From Fistulifera solaris (taxonomy: Eukaryota; Bacillariophyta; Bacillariophyceae; Naviculales; Stauroneidaceae), in the NCBI GenBank assembly GCA_030295235.1, contig AP026123.1, forward strand, positions 1,240,001 to 1,304,000: a stretch of DNA of 64,000 nucleotides. The letters are read 5' to 3'. Shown in pieces: positions 1-11,841 of this stretch (within the stretch, counting starts at the first letter, position 1; each line of letters starts with the position of its first letter). A program made the position numbers and the translations under genes. Below the pieces are notes generated by a model. The model was given only the letters and a program-made list of their open reading frames with translations, was not told the origin of the DNA and searched no databases.

Positions 1-2
1 AC

Positions 3-1297
3 TCGACAAACCAGTTGTGTCAAATCGAAGCAACAAGCGGTGGCGAGCAGCTGGAGACCTGCTACGCGTGCCGTGAAGGCTACATCGAGCTTGGCAGGGC
101 AATGGACTCGGCTGGCTGTATCGATCTTTCTACTTTAGATCTTGACTCGTTTATCGAGCGTTTCAAGGCTCAGTTTAACGCCGAAGAGTCTCTAGTCACC
201 AACGAAGAGCGTCTGGAATTGCTACAGGCTGTAGCGAGCTACGTTTCTCAGCACAATGCCCAACAACCTCCTCCTGCATTCTTTTTTAGGATTGAATAAA
301 TTTTCGGCTGACAACAAAGACGAAGCGAAGCAGATACGAGGATATAAGCAAACGGACGACCCAGCTGTTCTTCAAGACCTTCCGCTTTATCAGTTTGGCG
401 ATGAAGATGATATTCCTCCCGATGCGGTTGATTGGGTTGCGCAAGGAGCTGTTACCAGCGTGAAAGATCAGGGCCGGTGTGGTTGTTGCTGGGCTGTTGC
501 TGCAGTAGGTGTTATCGAAGGCGCGGCAGCAATAACTTCCAACTATTCTTATCTACAAAGTGTCAGTTTTCAGCAAATGATCTCGTGCAGCGATGTGTAC
601 AATCAAGGATGTGACGGCGGATTACCTGGGCTAGCGCTGTTGTATTCTATAGCAAACCAGTATGGTGGTATGTCAATCCTCAATGACTATGGATTCTCCG
701 ATGAGCGAGGAGAAACAACAACGGAGTGCAAAATGACTGAAGATTTACTGAAGGTCGTTATTGAAGAACCTTCATTGGTGGTTTCATCAAGCGTTCCCGA
801 GTCATTTAATACGAGAATAAACAAGATGAAGAAAGCGGTAGCCAAAGGGCCCGTCAGTGTAGCAATGAAATCAAATTGTAAAGAAATGAGCTCCTACAGA
901 AGCGGAATCCTAACCTCTGATGGTGATTGCGCGTGCAGTCCTGATATGGGTTACTGTCTCGACCACGCTATCCTAATGGTAGGCTACAACGATTCGCACA
1001 ATCCCCCCTTATTGGAAGCTGAAGAACAGCTGGTCGACGGACTGGGGCGAAGACGGCTATTTTCGCATCGCGCAAGCAAACCCATCAGGGAACTTCTCTT
1101 GGGGGTTGTTTGGTGTTCTTGCTGAAGGATCCATGGTGAAACAAGCGTTCAACAGTACGGAAGGGACGTTCGATATACCACAAGAAACAGATCTACTTCC
1201 CATGTGGGCGATCATCTTCATAACAGCTTTGGCGGGTCTCATTTGTGCGACGATCTGTTCTTTTGCAGTCAATAAACTAAGAAGTAAGGAACAGTAA
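3..1297 (+). CDS. Papain-like (C1A) cysteine protease with C-terminal membrane anchor, 5' partial
   Basis: A cysteine endopeptidase of the papain family, cut at its 5' end by the window edge. The first 95 residues hold a Cys-containing stretch and an I29-type inhibitor propeptide that ends in LGLNKFSAD. The mature enzyme shows the oxyanion Gln and catalytic Cys in VKDQGRCGCCWA, the His in LDHAILMVGY and the Asn in KNSWSTDWGEDGYF. A hydrophobic segment near the end (MWAIIFITALAGLICATIC) followed by a basic tail suggests a membrane-anchored, vacuolar or secretory protease, which is uncommon for C1A enzymes. The frame changes twice, at a T run near 282-287 and at a C run near 1012-1018. Removing one base from each run gives an unbroken, fully conserved protein, so both may be sequencing errors; a recent pseudogene is the alternative. 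Confidence 0.85.
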
Positions 1298-1299
1298 AA

Positions 1300-2471
1300 T
1301 CACCAAAATTTCCACCATGACATTCTGGCTTTTGTTGTGTTTCCAGAATCTTCTGTTTGAGCAGTAGGGCTGGGTACCGGTACCTCATCCTCGTGCACAT
1401 TCTCAGTATCTATATCCCTGTTAACTCGTGTCGCCGTTTGCTTTTGAAAATCTTTTCCATCATTTCTTGACTCAATTGCTGAGGACACCTGCTCTCGAGA
1501 CAGAGAAGAAACAGTGCTTTTGATCATCTGGACCCACTCCGAAACATGAAAAGTATCTAATAAACTTCCAGCAGTTTGCGGCGATTCAGACTCTCTTTTT
1601 TCTTCTTCCCATTTCGATCTGATATCAGCCATGGCTCTATTTCGAATACCACTTTGTTTGGAATCAGCACCGTCCTCTATTGACGTGTCGATCCCAAGCC
1701 GACGTTCTAATTGTTGAATGCGACGAAGCAGAGTCTCGGTAGAAACTTCATCTGAATTGTGTTGCGTTGTAGTCGTGATTAGCGGTGGTTTTGTGTCAGC
1801 TCTAGTGGTTTCCTTTTCACTACTAGTTTCCGTTTCACCTTCAGGGGATGCTTTTCCTAAAACCAGGTTGCGAACGACGTTCAAGGGTGACCATGATAAA
1901 CCATCCTTCGCTCCATGTTCCTCATTATTTGGATGCTCACTCAAAATCAGCTGCTTCTCTTGTCGTTCTCTTTGCTGCTTCCGGTACTTTTCGACGAGAG
2001 GTTTTCCTCGCAATTCACAGAATGTGGCAATCAACACGGCGGGTAGTAACGCAAAGGCGATATTCCAGGCCCACCATCGAGCATCCATCACGACATCTAA
2101 CCGGTTGGGTCGTTTGTGTTGCAATGATAAATAGTCTGGATTCCAGTTCTGATATATTTTGTTTCGAAAAAGGACAAGCGACTTTGGGCTAGTTCGAGCA
2201 ACTGATTCGCTTTTGCCTGTGAAAACGCGTCCGACGGCAGCTGATTTTTTTCCAATAACACACGCATGCGGTCTCTTGTAGTTTTGTTCAAATCGAAATA
2301 CATCTTCAGTCTCGACTTCTTCCGACTTTTCGCTTTCATAGTCGATGAAGTGGAAAACGTGGCCCTATTCTCAAATAATTTGTTAAACAGCCGAGGAATG
2401 CCGACTCGAACTCGACGCTCTTGAAGGATTGAGACAATGCTTCGCTCTGTGATTAAAGTTGATCGCTGCAT
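1300..2471 (-). CDS. Uncharacterised single-pass membrane protein, probably mitochondrial
   Basis: No family recognised. Translation starts at the ATG whose complement lies at 2469-2471. The N-terminus is rich in Arg, Ser and Thr with few acids (MQRSTLITERSIVSILQERR), which resembles a mitochondrial targeting peptide. About 100 residues in comes one hydrophobic segment (ARWWAWNIAFALLPAVLIA), then a charged helix (KYRKQQRERQEK), a long Ser/Thr/Glu-rich region and a short predicted coiled coil around TLLRRIQQLERRLG. The protein ends in SWWKFW. The two halves lie in different frames. They join smoothly if the short A run near 2167-2171 (T run on the coding strand) is one base longer, so I treat them as one gene. 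Its 3' end is only a few bases from the end of the convergent protease gene. Confidence 0.5.
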
Positions 2472-2824
2472 AATATTACTACCGTGGAACTGCGGCGGAC
2501 TTGTTCAAACAACTATTTATGCATTATACAACCTGACTTGATTATTCAAGTAATAATGATGAAACAGCATACCTATAGTAGCGTAACAATGATCAGCAAT
2601 CTTTTCGAACGGCGGTGTGAAACGCAGAGCTCATAATGCTTCGTGACTGCAATTAGTCGTAAAAAAAGTAAAATACACTGTGAGCCTATAGTAGATCGGG
2701 ATACGATCGATCCGCAAAACGATTTCGACACAGGGAACAGAAGCGTGCGTTGCAAATACTAATTTGCGATACCACCAATTGCGGGTAACCAAACTGAGCG
2801 ACCAAACAATGTGTTTGGATAGCA
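2472..2824. other. Intergenic region with a dispersed-motif copy
   Basis: No supportable gene. It contains one isolated copy of the dispersed TGACTG...AGTCGT...TATAGT motif (2641-2693), followed by the tandem array that begins near 2825. Confidence 0.6.
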
Positions 2825-3890
2825 TTTCAAATCGGTAAAATCATATTTACAAACGGATTGACGCAGTCATGACAGAAATCCAGTCGTGAAATGGTCCAAC
2901 AAACAGATTGGATCATAGTAAAAACATGAAGGTCAGGACTCGAAGACATTGCCGGCTGAAATCGCAGTTGCGCGGTATTCCCAAGGTGAGACTATAATTA
3001 GCCTTACATCTATTATTGCAATGAGACTATAATCAAACGCGATAAAGACAATAATTCGCTGCAGGCTTCATGTACAAAAGGATCGATGCAGTCTGAGTCT
3101 GATGACTGAAATCCAATCGTGGATTCGTACAACCAACTTTTTGGATCATAGTAAAAACATGAAGGTCAGGATTCGAGAGCATTGGCGGTTGAAATCGCGA
3201 TTGCGTGAAATTTCCAAGGTAAGATCATAATAAGCTGTAGATCTTTTATTGTATTGAAACTATAATCAAACGCGATAAAGACAATAATTCGCTGCAGGCT
3301 GCATGTACAAAAGGATCGATGCAGCCTGAGTCTGATGACTGAAATCCAATCGTGGATTCGTACAACCAACTTTTGGATCATAGTAAAAACATGAAGGTCA
3401 GGATTCGAGAGCATTGACGACTGAGAAATCGCAATTGCGTGAAATTTCCAAGGTAAGATCATAACTAGCTTTGGGTCTCTTGTTGTAATGAGACTATAAT
3501 CAAACGCGAAGACAACAAAATCGCGCTGCAGGCTGCATGTGCAAAAGCATTTTTCTCATGGCTGAAATCCAATCGTGGATTCGTACAACCAACTGTTTGG
3601 ATCATAGTAAAAACATGAAGGTCAGGATTCGAGAGCATTGGCGGCTGAAATCGCAATTGCGCGAAATTCCAAGGTGAGAGCATAACTAGCTTTGGGTCTC
3701 TTGTTGTAATGTGAGACTATAATCAAACGCGAAGACAACAAAATCGCGCTGCAGGCTGCATGTACAAAAGGATTGATGCAGTCTCAAGACTGAAATCCAG
3801 TCGTGGGTTGGTACAACCAACTGTTTGGATCATAGTAAATACATGAAGGTCAGCAAGGATTCGAGAGCATTTGCGTTGGCGGCAGACACA
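2825..3890. repeat. Tandem array of five ~230 bp units
   Basis: The landmark GATCATAGTA occurs at about 2911, 3144, 3376, 3600 and 3828, giving unit lengths of 233, 232, 224 and 228 bp. Each unit carries, in order, a GACTGAAATCCARTCGTG-type hairpin, GGATCATAGTA, CATGAAGGTCAGGA, GAGACTATAATCAAACGCG and CTGCAGGCTGCATGT. Copies 2 and 3 are the most alike; the outer copies have diverged. Open frames on the minus strand across the array are by-products of the repeat and share no family. The array lies upstream of the ORC3-like gene and its core is the same motif found alone elsewhere in the window. Confidence 0.85.
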
Positions 3891-4006
3891 ACATGACGGT
3901 GCGATACATCGCAATTTGTTGTATTGGTATTGCCTCGTACCACAACTTCTGCATAATAAACGCATAGCTACTTTGATTCTTTCTCGAACGTAGCGTACGG
4001 TCACCC

Positions 4007-5881
4007 ATGAGGCGCGCTAGAAGAGAAAGTACGATCGAGCTTCCCTCGTTCGCCAAACTGGTCAAACCCCGACGGCGCAATCGATTGCAGGTCCCTCTGT
4101 CACTTCCAGAACACGAGCAATACCTGCGGACTCGTTCCTTCTATTTTCTGAGTCGACAAATCGATCTCGCGTGGCAAGAAACGTTGGAAGAAGCATCCGA
4201 GCCATTTCATGAAGCTCTTGATTGTATGCTACAAAAAGAGACCGTATCGGCGGAGACGACGACAATACAATCTACAGACCAATCGATTACTTTAAACTGC
4301 GAGTCGGAGAAGAAGATTAACAACAATTCGTTTGTGTTCGAGTCTATAAGTCATACTCTTTCGAGGCTGCTTTTACCCATTCTAGCAGTCCATGGCCCTC
4401 CTTACCTTCTCGATCGTAACGACTGGATGCATCATTTGGTACACGCCACCAAAACCAGACGCCCGACTTGTTGTACGGTTTGGCTTCGATCAAGCTTTGC
4501 TGTAAACATTTCCTTGCAAGAAGAACTACGGAGCCAATGCTTTCATCAAGAACCAGATTTGCCTGCGTCGTTACAGAATGTGGACCGAAAACCAATCACA
4601 GAGACATTGGTAGAGTGGGCTCGAGAAACTTCCCGTTTTCACGAAATAGTCGTCTTTTTAGACGTGGATCTCAATTTTTCTGACTCTGAAAATCAAGACT
4701 TCATCCATTGGATGACCGAACGACGGTCGATTGAAGGGTTACCGTTGAACCTCGTTCTTCTCGTTCCTCATGGCATCGGACGTTGCCTTGATTTCCAATC
4801 GACGTCCCAAGGCAATGGTATTCGAATGAATCATATCCGTCTGTCATCTTCAGAGGATATGATGGAGAAATTTTCTGCAAACCTCTACCTCCGCCACGAT
4901 TTCCCCATTCTGTTTCCGGCAGAGACGGCACAGAGTCTGGAGGAATCGTTTCGGGATCACAACAGGTCTCCGAATGATGTTATGCAAAAATTGAAGGCTG
5001 TACTCGCGCATGTATTCTGTCAGCGTTGGTCTTTTCTTCTGGGCAGCGCTCCAGATGATAGAGCCCGCGTTCGCTGGTTTCTGAATTGTACTGCAGGCAG
5101 AGCAATGGCGCCTGATGTAATATCGAGTGATAAAGTACTGCTTCAAAAGTGGCTGAACGATCTCATCATACACCGACGAGTGGGTTGCATCGCGATGCGG
5201 CTGAATTCGGTCTTACGGCAGGGCGAGAATAGGGAGGCAACGCCGCTGCTATTTATACCAGGTCGAAAGTATAATGACAAACCAGCGTCAACTTTTTCCG
5301 AGGAAGAAAAGCGACGAGCATTTCACTTTCTCATCGAACAACGAATTAATTTGAGGCCTCTTTCGACCGATAATCCCGCCAAAGATGATGCTTCGGTGCA
5401 AGAATTCGATGCATTGAACGAGCTCATCATTCTATGCGCAGCATCCGCCTCGCAAACAGACATGCTACGAAGTTTAGCTGAGGTCCAGCGTGCATGGAGT
5501 GATCATATTTCTGTGTTTGTTTCGTTTGAACAGTTGTCGACATCAACACGTATACAGCCTCGACGCCAATTTCTTCGTGGATTCATGCAGAGCTTGAACA
5601 CCACGAACGACTTTAACCTTGTGACGATCGCTGCGCAAATGTTTGAGTTATTTGATGATCGTGTCTCAATATCGCAGAACGAGTGGTTCGTGTTGTTTCG
5701 TAATGCTGTTGCCGCGGACGTTTCTCAACAAAAGGCGCTCGAGTGGTTCGCCTACGGATTCTTGCACCTGAAGCTTTGCGGATTGCTAAAAACACGCAAC
5801 CTGAATCAGAAATCTGAGGTTCGCTACGAAAAAGCAATGGTCATTTGGTGCTATTCTAGGAAATCCATTGCTCGAAAATAG
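4007..5881 (+). CDS. ORC3: Origin recognition complex subunit 3-like protein
   Basis: Probably ORC3, a subunit of the complex that marks replication origins and loads the MCM helicase. It is one uninterrupted frame of 624 residues, against roughly 700 in animals. The match rests on architecture: an N-terminal segment on loading DNA-bound targets (LLPILAVHGPPY), a degenerate AAA+-like core with the Walker-B-like strand EIVVFLDVDLNFSD followed by LPLNLVLLVPHGIG, then the ORC3-type helix HVFCQRWSFLLG, and a C-terminal winged-helix-like segment (FAYGFLHLKLCGLL) followed by a conserved-looking VIWCYS. A canonical Walker A motif is absent, as expected of ORC3. The start ATG follows a stretch with no competing upstream ATG in frame. 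Recognition is by pattern rather than high identity, so ORC3 is likely but not certain. Confidence 0.7.
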   Translation: MRRARRESTIELPSFAKLVKPRRRNRLQVPLSLPEHEQYLRTRSFYFLSRQIDLAWQETLEEASEPFHEALDCMLQKETVSAETTTIQSTDQSITLNCESEKKINNNSFVFESISHTLSRLLLPILAVHGPPYLLDRNDWMHHLVHATKTRRPTCCTVWLRSSFAVNISLQEELRSQCFHQEPDLPASLQNVDRKPITETLVEWARETSRFHEIVVFLDVDLNFSDSENQDFIHWMTERRSIEGLPLNLVLLVPHGIGRCLDFQSTSQGNGIRMNHIRLSSSEDMMEKFSANLYLRHDFPILFPAETAQSLEESFRDHNRSPNDVMQKLKAVLAHVFCQRWSFLLGSAPDDRARVRWFLNCTAGRAMAPDVISSDKVLLQKWLNDLIIHRRVGCIAMRLNSVLRQGENREATPLLFIPGRKYNDKPASTFSEEEKRRAFHFLIEQRINLRPLSTDNPAKDDASVQEFDALNELIILCAASASQTDMLRSLAEVQRAWSDHISVFVSFEQLSTSTRIQPRRQFLRGFMQSLNTTNDFNLVTIAAQMFELFDDRVSISQNEWFVLFRNAVAADVSQQKALEWFAYGFLHLKLCGLLKTRNLNQKSEVRYEKAMVIWCYSRKSIARK

Positions 5882-6018
5882 AAAACAATAAATCTGGGAC
5901 ACTTTCTCATGCTGAGCATTAAATGAAAGTAGTTTTATTTCTTACGATAGACTTTCCAAAAGCCAATGGCAAGGGAACTCAAACGGTACCTTCTTCGTTA
6001 TAAATAATCACAATAAGT

Positions 6019-7793
<1,775 letters not shown>

Positions 7794-9443
7794 GACGAAG
7801 AAGCTTTCAACAGGCACCGATTGCTTCTCTGTTGTGGAATTTCAGGGACTAGAGATTGACGAAAGAATTTTCGCTCCTCTCTCTCATTAAATCGTTTGAT
7901 TCCTGTCAATATATAAACCAAGTCGACGAATGTATCCTTGCTTAGACAGTCAGCAGCGAAAAAGTGATATTTCTCTCAAAACTGCCGATCGTCACAATAT
8001 CGACGATATTCCACGCGTTTTTAATCCCCACGTCTCGCTGCCTTATGCTAAGATTGTAGCTACAGAACGATTCTAGCAAAGCCTCGGTTCAACAATTTTT
8101 CTCCGCAAAAACGACTCTTCCTGAGTTAACGTTGGTTGTTAAAAAGATGTATTTCAAGGAAAAAAGGTACGCATTATTGACGAGGAACTGTGATGGCTCG
8201 ATCGATTGACACGATACACGCGAAGACGACAAGAACAAACCTGCGGGGCGGGCCCGCAAACATCGCACTGTCGCATAGAGTACAGTCACGAGACGCTCGC
8301 CAATCCCCACACGCGGAGGAAATTATTATGAGTACATAACAGAATGGAAATTTTGATCTTAGAGGAATTCAAAGCCGGCCCACTTAAAACTTCCAATTCA
8401 ATGTATACACACTCGCCGAATGACGTTTGGTATTTAAAAGACGAGAATGTCAACGACATTGAGAAAACGCTGCATAAGTATAAACTTGAACTGGTTTTGA
8501 AGGTATGATTCCAAATAAGGGAAAGAACGCTCTTTAAGAATACTTAGAGGAAAAGTTGTCCGTTGAGATTTGTAATACGCAAAATCTCCACCCCACACCC
8601 CACGCCCACGAGGAACACCAAACACGACTGACATGTTTCACGATAGTTATGCATCGTTGCATCGTTCAATGGGGCCTCTCAAACACATTGATTAAAGCTA
8701 TTATTCCTAGGAGTTGCTATTCCGGCAAAAGTTTAGTGTGTTTTGCGGCGTAAATGCAACTAGAAAACTATGTCAGCCGTATTTTTCTAACATGCAACCT
8801 CACTAGCAAAAAGCAGCTACTAGCTCAAGCTCGAAGTTACTGATGTGTTGGACAGAGTCATTAATGCGAGTCGACAGAGGGCTTTTAGATCAATCTGTTT
8901 ATCCATCAAGTATAATTAAAGGATATCTTCACGCAACTCGTTAATCGCCAACCAGCTGAAAGTGTGCAGTGTCAATAATCTAATTCAACGCTGTTATTCT
9001 TACGAGAAAAGGTTACCATTTCCGCAGAGTATTTGATAGCTTTAGTAATTTATCACCAAAAAGACAAGCCAAATGTGTTAGGAGCTGTTTTCTCCGTTGC
9101 GAACTCTAAGATATCTTTTCTACGGATGGGAACGTATGAAGCTCCCTCCCTATTCCTTTTCAATCTAAACAGTGATCCCCTTGTAATATTATCATCTAGA
9201 TGCCTTTTACATGGTTATCCTTTGAGCAAGCGGTTTGGACACAGGCCAGCATCATTTACCGAACGCAAATGACCAAAGAAAATTCTGATATCTTAGCCCA
9301 CTACCCGTACGACATCTGAAGATCGTGAAACATTTTATACGCGCGCGTGTTTATCCCGCACAGCGTTTTCGACGTTCGATTTTGCAACAACAAAAACAAT
9401 TTGCTTTTGATCGTAATTGTTGCTCTTATTGACTTGCCTAATT
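7794..9443. other. 1.65 kb intergenic region between divergent genes
   Basis: Shared upstream region of the DYRK gene (minus) and the DUF6824 gene (plus). I see only short open frames without an ATG or recognisable family, no repeat and no RNA gene. It is unusually long for this compact neighbourhood, so an unannotated non-coding RNA or short exons cannot be excluded. Confidence 0.5.
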
Positions 9444-10420
9444 ATGAACGATGAATCCATGGAGATCGTTAAAGCCGGAGAATATGACGTGCTTCTTGGT
9501 AGAGGAAAACAGATAAGCGAATGGCCAGGCAATGTTCATTTTCGACAAGTGGTCAACAAGTTTAGAGTCGAATACGTAACAGCAAACAGAGATTCGAAAG
9601 TCAGCATTGCGAAACGAGTAATTGCTCTTATACACAAAGATGGCGGGCGATTTCTTCAAGAAACTGAGCCAGGAAGTGGCGATTACTACAGTATTTCCAA
9701 AGCGCGAGCTGTAGAAAAATGCTGCCAGGCTCTACGAGAAAAGCAGATATTGAATCCGCCGCAAGGGTACCCCATTGCAAAGTTAACGAAAAGACGAGAA
9801 AGTTCAGGAAGAATTTTGAGTAATTCATCGAAGAAGATTAAGGCCTCGCCAGTCAATGCGGGGGTGAAGAAGTCCAAGAAAGCTTCTCCAGTGACTTTAA
9901 AATCGCAGGTGAAGAAACCAAAGCGGAAGTATGCTCGTAAAACGTCTTCTGTGGTTTTATCTGAAGGCAGCAAGAAATCGCCAGATAGCAAGGAAGACTT
10001 GAATCAGAGTCGAATGAGCCCTGTACGATCATTTTCACCCGAGAGAGCCGACGCTCAAGTGAATGTCTCAGAAAACAACCAAAAGACAAAGAAAGACCCA
10101 TGCATTCCACTACAAAAGGACATTTTGTTACTGATGCAATCACCAATGGATCGCTTGAAAAACTTGGTGCAAAAGAAATGTTGGGTCGATTAGATGTCTT
10201 TATCCAAGAGTATCGTCACGCCGCCGTGCCACCTGGATGGCCTCGCGACCCCGATTTAGCGGATTGGTGCACGATTCGGCGTCAACACTTTCGTATGGCA
10301 AAGACAGGGTATGCGGAACTTAGTTCCGAAGAAGCCGATTTACTGAAGAGTCTAAACTCGCTGAACTTTGTGTGGGACCATGATGAATGGTTGAAAAGTC
10401 AGAGAGCGCATACACGGTAG
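9444..10420 (+). CDS. DUF6824 domain protein with C-terminal helicase-associated (HA) domain
   Basis: A family typical of diatoms; the molecular function is unknown, but HA domains are thought to bind nucleic acid. Residues 10-95 form the DUF6824 domain, with the hallmark DVLLGRGK, a GNVHFR motif and KDGGRFLQE. A Lys/Ser/Pro-rich linker with many KK pairs follows and could act as a nuclear localisation signal. The C-terminal ~75 residues fit an HA domain: a helix (RLDVFIQEYRHAAVPPGW), then LADWCTIRRQHFRM, then LNSLNFVWDHDEWL. The two parts lie in different frames. Lengthening the A run near 10087-10093 by one base joins them in the expected order, so I call one gene. The ATG at 9444 is the first in frame. 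Confidence 0.75.
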
Positions 10421-10678
10421 TGCTCTGCAAAGCCCAACTAATCACGTAGGACAGGAAAAGACTGTCGTTCTGGATGCATTGCAAAATAAAATCAAGTTAA
10501 TTTATTTATACGTCGTTCTTAGAAAAATATTCCGAGTATTGTTGATTGCTTTGGGATGCAACGCTAAAATTTCTATCCAGCATTACCGATACGGCGTTAA
10601 TGCCCACATACCCAGCTTAAACAACCCATCACCACTATCAGATGGCCTTCTGTCGAGTTTAACAGGCTACCTTTGGTT

Positions 10679-11305
10679 TCAAGTGGGGCCCCTTGCCATG
10701 AGAGAAATTCCTGCCTCCTCGTCGGCGTCATCGTCAGTAGTAACAATATCACCTTTCGGCGGAAATCTTCCGTCTCGAATCAAAGATGCCACTAGCGTGT
10801 CTGATCCTACTGCTGTCGTGACTGCTATAGCGCTGCCCAGAACAACTCGGCCTCCCCAGAACAGTTGCGTCGGCTGCACAAAATTACCCCTGCGTTTCGC
10901 GCTGCGAGGTTTCTCTTCACCTGTAACCGACCGATGATCCACTAACAGCTCAGAGGTTCCTTCTTCTAGAGTCAGCACAACGCAATCAGCAGGAACTACA
11001 TCCCCTTCTTCCAAACGAATGATATCACCAATCACCAACGATGCAGCGTCGTATCGAATCCATTTTCCGTTTCTTTTGAGTTCAGCGTCGTCCGGTTTGA
11101 TGCGCGCAAAAGCTTGCATGCTCGGAACGTGGTTGATACACGGTAATAAACAACACACCCATGACGGGCAATTGATAGGCGGCTCAACCGTGTTGAACGA
11201 GCCCTGTTTCTCGCGCCGGGCTGCGGCTTCGTCCGTTGTAAGCCCTTTTTCAACATCTGCTTTGACACTCGCGACAAGTTCCTGCTGAGCCTGTGAAAGC
11301 TGCAT
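10679..11305 (-). CDS. Stand-alone P-type ATPase actuator (E1-E2) domain protein
   Basis: 208 residues in one open frame with an ATG start. The N-terminus matches the cation-ATPase N motif (GLTTDEAAARREKQGSFNTV). The rest is an actuator domain: VIGDIIRLEEGDVVPADCVVL, the catalytic-loop equivalent SVTGEEKP (TGES in pumps), and GGRVVLGSAIAVTTAVGSDT. The parts a pump needs are absent: no DKTGT phosphorylation site, no nucleotide-binding domain and no clear membrane helices beyond a short Cys-rich stretch (PSWVCCLLPCINHVP). It may be a regulatory protein derived from a proton or cation ATPase, or a gene fragment that kept its reading frame. The unbroken frame and natural stop favour a real small protein. 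Confidence 0.7.
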   Translation of the reverse strand: MQLSQAQQELVASVKADVEKGLTTDEAAARREKQGSFNTVEPPINCPSWVCCLLPCINHVPSMQAFARIKPDDAELKRNGKWIRYDAASLVIGDIIRLEEGDVVPADCVVLTLEEGTSELLVDHRSVTGEEKPRSAKRRGNFVQPTQLFWGGRVVLGSAIAVTTAVGSDTLVASLIRDGRFPPKGDIVTTDDDADEEAGISLMARGPT

Positions 11306-11841
11306 TGCTGTTGTTAATCAGAAGAAAGATGGAAGCCATGAACAAGGAAAGCAAGGCAATTTTACTGCGATGCAATAAAAGAAAACGACGCATAAGCAAC
11401 CTTTACGATTCATGACTGAAATGCTTCAGTCGTTGTTAAGTTCAACAACACTATGGTCAATAGTCGAAACAGAAAACACCGACGTTATCAAGTGTGGCGT
11501 TCATTGCAATTGCTAGTGAAGTTAACCGATTTAAGATGAAGTAGATTCTGTCTTGCAACTTACAAGGCTACTCAGCAGTAGGTCGAACGGAGCATCATTC
11601 GCAACCAGGCTCGAAAAGATTATGATCATGACGAGTAAAGTCGCGCCTCGGGTCTATAGTGAGAACACGAAACACATTACGAGGCGGAAATGATGGTCAT
11701 TCAAGTGTGTGAACAATTAACTGATTGCTTCAAGTGTAGCAAAAACAGAGAAAGAAAGAAGCAAGCTGAATATATTCGTTTAAAACACACTTAATTGACT
11801 TGGAACTACCCTTCGTGTCAATTGAATCATAAAATCAAAGC
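11306..11841. other. Intergenic region with dispersed motif
   Basis: No gene seen. It contains one good copy of the dispersed motif (11406-11465: CATGACTGAAATGCTTCAGTCG, then ACACTATGGTCAATAGT) about 100 bp upstream of the actuator-domain gene. Confidence 0.5.

Noticed and set aside
3166-4004. Minus-strand frames of 70-98 codons in the 230 bp array
   Set aside because: They repeat with the array unit and share only the repeat-derived peptide; no family, no consistent frame between units.
9033-9272. 79-codon plus-strand frame in the long DYRK/DUF6824 intergenic region
   Set aside because: Non-ATG start, no domain, no composition bias different from the surrounding sequence.
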